DNA of 64,000 bases from Nonomuraea polychroma. GTDB taxonomy: Bacteria; Actinomycetota; Actinomycetes; Streptosporangiales; Streptosporangiaceae. This document shows positions 60,298-64,000 of the stretch, piece after piece; the first letter of the stretch is position 1, and each line of letters starts with the position of its first letter. Made by a program: the position numbers and the translations under genes. Under the pieces are notes generated by a model. The model saw only the letters and a list, made by a program, of their open reading frames with translations, did not search any database and was not told where the DNA came from. The stretch spans positions 6,909,501 through 6,973,500 of the forward strand of contig NZ_SAUN01000001.1 in NCBI RefSeq assembly GCF_004011505.1. Direction: 5' to 3'.

Positions 60298-60692
60298 TGA
60301 GTGGCCTCGTCGAGCACCAGGACGGGGGCGTCGGCCAGCAGCGCCCGCGCGATGGCCAGGCGCTGCCGCTGCCCGCCCGACAGCGTCGCCCCGCGCTCGC
60401 CCAGCCGCGTGTCGTAGCCGTCGGACAGCTCGGTGATGAAGTCGTGGGCGGCGGCCAGCCGGGCGGCGGCGACGAGGTCCTCGTCGGTGGCGTCCGGGCG
60501 GGCCAGGCGCAGGTTCTCGGCCACCGCGCCATGGAAGAGATAGGTGTCCTGCGCCACGACGGCGATGCCACCGCGCAGCGCGTCGAGGATGAGCTCGCCT
60601 ACGTCGACCCCACCGATGCTGATCGTCCCCTCGTCCGGGTCGTAGTGACGCTGCAGGAGGGCCGCCAGCGTGCTCTTGCCCGCGCCGGACGG
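60298..60692 (-). pseudogene. ABC exporter ATPase-domain fragment, truncated at both ends
   Basis: Begins abruptly at the Walker A ([22 protein letters not shown]), continues through Q-loop [24 protein letters not shown] and signature [28 protein letters not shown], and breaks off right after Walker B. Its membrane domain is gone, and the H-loop end has been lost where it meets the next fragment. Together with the 59375-60297 remnant it represents two adjacent exporter genes collapsed by internal deletion. Confidence 0.75.
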
Positions 60693-60827
60693 TGGGTGTG
60701 GGACGACGGCAAGCCGAAGGACGTGATCACGCCGGAATTGCTGGCAGACGTGTTCGGCGTGGCCGGTCGCGTGGTCACCGACGAGTTGCACGGGACTCCA
60801 CGCTGCCTGCTCGACGCGGCCCTATGA
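60693..60827 (+). pseudogene. Siderophore ABC transporter ATPase, C-terminal remnant
   Basis: On the opposite strand to the exporter remnants, about 45 codons read [24 protein letters not shown] followed by [11 protein letters not shown] to a stop at 60827. This matches the C-terminal end of FecE/FepC-type iron-siderophore ATPases. The rest of the gene is absent; the frame is cut at about 60690 by the Walker A of the exporter fragment, so a rearrangement joined two ABC genes head-on. Confidence 0.6.
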
Positions 60828-61055
60828 CCAAATGTGCCGGATTGCCGACAGGATTCTGGCAAGTCAGTAGGGTTCCCGGTCAGGAGATCGCTGCTTACAC
60901 TCCGGTTCGGAACCGACGCCCTACCGGGCAGAAGTTCCGCTCGTCACCCACCGGGGAGGGTCAGTGATCTCTCCGGTGTGCCTTCGAACGGGGTGACATG
61001 ACGCCTCCCGGGCGGCCTGGCGGGTCCACGCAGCCCTTCGAAGCGGAGGTACTTC
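60828..61055. other. Upstream region of the subtilase gene
   Basis: 228 bp between the siderophore-ATPase scrap and the protease. It contains several short inverted repeats and the GGAGGT ribosome-binding site close to 61056. I looked for a riboswitch-like leader and did not recognise one. Confidence 0.4.
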
Positions 61056-64000
61056 GTGTCATCCAGCACCCTCTTATCCCGCGTGCGGCGGCTTGTCCCG
61101 GTCGCTGTGGGCCTGAGCGTCGTCGTCGCCATGGGGCCCGCGGCGGCCCTCGCAACCCCCACGCCGCCGACGCCGTCCCCGACGGCGAAGAAGTGGACGG
61201 CCACTCCCCTCACCCCCGCCGAGGTCGTCGACGGCGCCAAGTCCCCGACGGGCAAGCTCGCCAAGAGCGACCAGGCCCTGCTGCGTAACACGTCATCCAA
61301 ACCGGTCAACATCGTGGTCAAGCTGGACTACGACTCGCTGGCCGCCTACCAGGGCGGCCTGCCCGGCCTGCCGGGTACGAGCCCCTCCGTCACCGGCAGG
61401 GCTCTCGACACCAGGAGCTCCGAGGCCAGGAGGTACGGCCAGCACATCGAGGAGGTTGAGAACGCCTTCCTCGCCGAGCTGACCAGGAAGGTCCCAGGGG
61501 CCGTGGTCGGCCAGCGGATCAGGACGGTGTACGGCGGCATCGCGCTGCGCATCCCCGGCGACAAGGCGGCCGAGGTGCTGAAGCTGCCCGGCGCGGTCGC
61601 CGTGCAGGAGGACAAGCCCCAGCAACTCCTCACCGACTCCAGCCCGGCCTTCATCGGCGCCGGCACCGTCTACAAGCAGCTCGGCGGCAGCGACTCGGCC
61701 GGCAAGGGCGTGATCGTGGGCGTGCTGGACACCGGCGCCTGGCCCGAGCACCCGTCCTTCGCCGCCCGATCCGGCCTGCCCGATCCCGGGCCGACCAAGG
61801 ACGGCTCGCCGCGGGTGTGCGACTTCGGCGACAACCCGACGACTCCGGCCAGCGACCCGTTCACCTGCAACAACAAGCTCATCGGCGGGCAGCCCTTCCT
61901 GGAGACGTACAACGCGGTCTTCGGCGGCGAGGTCTATCCCGACAGCGCCCGTGACTCCAACGGCCACGGCACCCACACCGCCAGCACGTCGGCCGGCGGG
62001 CCGGTGGCCGACGCGAACCCGCTGGGCATCAGCCGCGGCCCGATCCACGGCATCGCGCCCGGCGCCGCGGTCTCGGTCTACAAGGTGTGCGGCGCGGAGG
62101 GCTGCTTCCAGTCGGACTCGGCGCAGGCGGTGGCGCGGGCCATCCTGGACGGTGTCCGGGTCATCAACTTCTCGATCTCCGGCGGCAGCGACCCGTACAG
62201 CGACCCGGTGGAGCTGGCGTTCCTCGACGCGTACGCGGCGGGCGTGCTGGTCTCGGCGTCGGCGGGCAACTCCGGGCCCGGCCCGGACACCACCGACCAC
62301 CTCGGCCCCTGGACGACCACGGTGGCGGCCTCCACGCAGACCAGGACGTTCCAGTCCACGATCACGCTGACCGGCGGCGGCGCCACGGCGACGATCAAGG
62401 GCGCCTCGATCACGCCAGGGATCGGCTCGCCGCTGCCCGTGGTGCTCGCCTCGGCGCCGCCGTACTCGCGGCCGCTGTGTGACGCGCCGGCGCCCGCCGG
62501 GCTGTTCACCGGCAAGATCGTCGCCTGCGAACGCGGCCCGAACCGGGTGCTGAAGGGCTACAACGTCATGCAGGGCGGCGCGGCCGGGATGATCCTCTAC
62601 AACAGCTTCCCGTTCGACGTCTTCACCGACGCCCACTGGATCCCGTCGGTGCACGTCGACAAGCCGGAGGCCGACACTCTGCTGAGCTTCCTGTCCGCGC
62701 ACCCGGACGCGGCCGCCTCCTTCACCCAGGGCGCCAAGAGCACCTGGCAGGGCGACGCGATCACGCACTTCTCCTCGCGCGGCCCCGGCGGGGACTTCCT
62801 CAAACCGGACGTCACCGCGCCCGGCCTGCACATCATGGCGGGCATGACCCCCACTCCCGAGTCGCCTCTCGGAGGACCTCCGGGCAACCTCTACCAGGTG
62901 ATCTCGGGCACGTCCATGTCGGCGCCGCACGTGGCGGGGGCGGCCGCGCTGCTGTTCGCCCTGCATCCCGGCTGGACCCCCGGACAGGTGAAGTCCGCAC
63001 TGGAGACCACGGCCAAGACCGCGGTCACCAAGCAGGACCGGACCACCCCGGCGGACCCGTTCGACATGGGAGGCGGGCGCATCGACCTGACCAAGGCCGG
63101 CGATCCCGGTCTGACGCTGGACGAGAGCGCGGCCGGCTTCGTCGCCTCGGCCGCCGATCCGCTCAACCGGATCGACCTCAACCTGCCCTCGGTGAACGCC
63201 CCGACCATGCCGGGCGTCATCACCGCCAAGCGCACGGTCACGAACGTGACAAACAAGACGCTCACGTTCACCACCTCGGGCAAGACGGTCAGCGGCGCCG
63301 ACATCACGGTGCTGCCGCCGCGCTTCTCCGTCGCACCGGGCAAGAGCGCCAAGCTGAGCGTGGTCATCACCGCGCCCGACCTGCCCGACGGGCAGTACTT
63401 CGGCCAGGTGGACCTCAAGCAGGTCGGCGGCTCCCGCGCGCTGCACCTGCCGGTGGCGTTCTTCCGCAAGGAGGGCGCGGTGCCGGTCGACCAGACCTGC
63501 GCGCCGGACACCGTCGCCAGGAACACCGGCGAGTCCACCTGCACGGTCACCGTCCAGAACAACACGCTCGAGAACGCGGAGGTGACCGCTCTCAGCACGC
63601 TCGACGCCCGCCTGCGCCTGAACAGCGTCACGGGAGCCACCAAGATCGGCACCCAGGTCGCGACCACGAAGGCGACACTGGCCGCCAGGCAGCCCGCCAG
63701 GCCGACGATCGCACCGGGTGCGGGACCGGCCGGGTACGTCCCGCTGGACTCCTTCGGCGTCACTCCGATCCCGATCGGTGACGAGCAGGCGGTGAACTTC
63801 ACCCTTCCCGCGTTCACCTTCGCCGGCGAGAGCTACACCAGGCTCGGCGTGACCTCCAACGGCTACAGCGTCGCGGGCGGCGCCACCTCCGGCGACATCA
63901 CGTTCACCCCGCAAACGCTGCCCGACCCGGCGCGCCCGAACGGCGTGCTCGCCCCTTACTGGACCGACCTCGACGGCACCGGCGCCCCGGGCGTCCTCGC
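61056..64000 (+). CDS. Secreted S8 subtilisin-like protease (3' end outside window)
   Basis: Exported serine protease, at least 981 residues. GTG 61056 follows GGAGGT and gives a signal peptide (LVPVAVGLSVVVAMGPAAALA). An inhibitor-I9-like propeptide (about 85-190; VNIVVKLDYDSLAAYQ, VYGGIALRIPGDKAAEVLKLPGAVAVQED) precedes the catalytic domain with Asp225 (LDTGAWPEH), His304 (NGHGTHTAST) and Ser620 (GTSMSAPHVAGAA). The 300-residue insert before Ser holds a PA-like domain (CDAPAPAGLFTGKIVACERG). Fibronectin-like and further beta domains follow (from about 710). The open frame runs off the window. Such large subtilases degrade extracellular protein. Confidence 0.96.
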   Translation, partial: MSSSTLLSRVRRLVPVAVGLSVVVAMGPAAALATPTPPTPSPTAKKWTATPLTPAEVVDGAKSPTGKLAKSDQALLRNTSSKPVNIVVKLDYDSLAAYQGGLPGLPGTSPSVTGRALDTRSSEARRYGQHIEEVENAFLAELTRKVPGAVVGQRIRTVYGGIALRIPGDKAAEVLKLPGAVAVQEDKPQQLLTDSSPAFIGAGTVYKQLGGSDSAGKGVIVGVLDTGAWPEHPSFAARSGLPDPGPTKDGSPRVCDFGDNPTTPASDPFTCNNKLIGGQPFLETYNAVFGGEVYPDSARDSNGHGTHTASTSAGGPVADANPLGISRGPIHGIAPGAAVSVYKVCGAEGCFQSDSAQAVARAILDGVRVINFSISGGSDPYSDPVELAFLDAYAAGVLVSASAGNSGPGPDTTDHLGPWTTTVAASTQTRTFQSTITLTGGGATATIKGASITPGIGSPLPVVLASAPPYSRPLCDAPAPAGLFTGKIVACERGPNRVLKGYNVMQGGAAGMILYNSFPFDVFTDAHWIPSVHVDKPEADTLLSFLSAHPDAAASFTQGAKSTWQGDAITHFSSRGPGGDFLKPDVTAPGLHIMAGMTPTPESPLGGPPGNLYQVISGTSMSAPHVAGAAALLFALHPGWTPGQVKSALETTAKTAVTKQDRTTPADPFDMGGGRIDLTKAGDPGLTLDESAAGFVASAADPLNRIDLNLPSVNAPTMPGVITAKRTVTNVTNKTLTFTTSGKTVSGADITVLPPRFSVAPGKSAKLSVVITAPDLPDGQYFGQVDLKQVGGSRALHLPVAFFRKEGAVPVDQTCAPDTVARNTGESTCTVTVQNNTLENAEVTALSTLDARLRLNSVTGATKIGTQVATTKATLAARQPARPTIAPGAGPAGYVPLDSFGVTPIPIGDEQAVNFTLPAFTFAGESYTRLGVTSNGYSVAGGATSGDITFTPQTLPDPARPNGVLAPYWTDLDGTGAPGVL

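Noticed and set aside
60828-61055. Riboswitch leader (for example c-di-AMP type, known before actinobacterial wall enzymes)
   Set aside because: Short inverted repeats exist, but I could not find the conserved core of any riboswitch I know. A covariance-model scan would decide.
61293-63914. 873-codon minus-strand open frame across the subtilase
   Set aside because: The plus strand has an intact catalytic triad, signal peptide and ribosome-binding site; the minus frame is Gly/Arg/Val-rich noise.
1-64000. tRNA genes, insertion sequences or attachment sites
   Set aside because: I saw no cloverleaf-like TTCGANNC arms with paired acceptor stems, no transposase motifs and no flanking direct repeats. 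A tRNAscan or IS search would be decisive.

Overview
The window is high-GC DNA with GTG and TTG starts and many secreted carbohydrate-active enzymes with Sec or Tat signals. It also carries SigE-type and LacI regulators and a PaaX-controlled aromatic-acid locus. This points to a soil, plant-litter-degrading actinomycete. A Streptosporangiales member such as a Nonomuraea-like organism is my guess from protein flavour; nothing in the window fixes the genus. I see no rRNA, tRNA, CRISPR, prophage or intact insertion sequence.

Layout. 0-6 kb: the 3' part of a sugar-binding protein; a SigE-type sigma factor with a membrane-anchored beta-propeller partner; a secreted phosphoesterase; an MprAB-like two-component pair. 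6-7.5 kb: a divergent quinone-oxidoreductase/winged-helix regulator pair with a clear palindromic operator. 7.5-16.5 kb: a rhamnogalacturonan (pectin RG-I) locus with a hydroxyacid dehydrogenase, a DUF2264 protein, a PL11 lyase, a PcRGLX/YetA-type lyase and a LacI regulator, linked by similar LacI-type half-palindromes. 16.5-24 kb: a tailed membrane trypsin-like protease, a HupE/UreJ protein and a 1316-residue secreted phosphoesterase with three internal repeats.

24-25.4 kb is a remnant zone (MFS and IclR fragments) around an intact GNAT gene. 25.5-36.4 kb holds assorted metabolism: an aldehyde dehydrogenase with an altered active site, an SDR, a zinc alcohol dehydrogenase, an MmyB-type XRE regulator, a DUF4132 protein, an alpha/beta hydrolase, a P450 and an MmcQ/YjbR protein. 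36.4-44 kb: a lipoprotein, then one sugar operon (solute-binding protein, two permeases, ThuA, Gfo/Idh oxidoreductase) divergent from its own LacI regulator.

44-53.4 kb is the most coherent and least conventional unit. It is a bidirectional aromatic-acid locus: an AAHS transporter, a PaaX regulator, a fused flavin hydroxylase/ene-reductase of the salicylyl-CoA 5-hydroxylase / 2-aminobenzoyl-CoA monooxygenase-reductase type and RidA on one strand; two thioesterases, a small cupin and an aryl-CoA ligase on the other. It reads as uptake, CoA activation, ring hydroxylation or reduction, imine hydrolysis and thioester release, with no beta-oxidation genes present.

53.4-56.4 kb is a two-gene arabinogalactan/arabinan operon (GH43 plus CBM13; GH43-like plus AbfB) behind a textbook-style actinobacterial sugar-repressor palindrome. 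With the RG-I locus it suggests attack on pectin backbone and side chains. 56.6-60.8 kb contains two deletion scars (membrane-protein/LuxR remnants; three ABC-transporter remnants, one on the opposite strand) flanking a secreted protein with five cysteine-paired repeats. The window ends inside a secreted subtilase.
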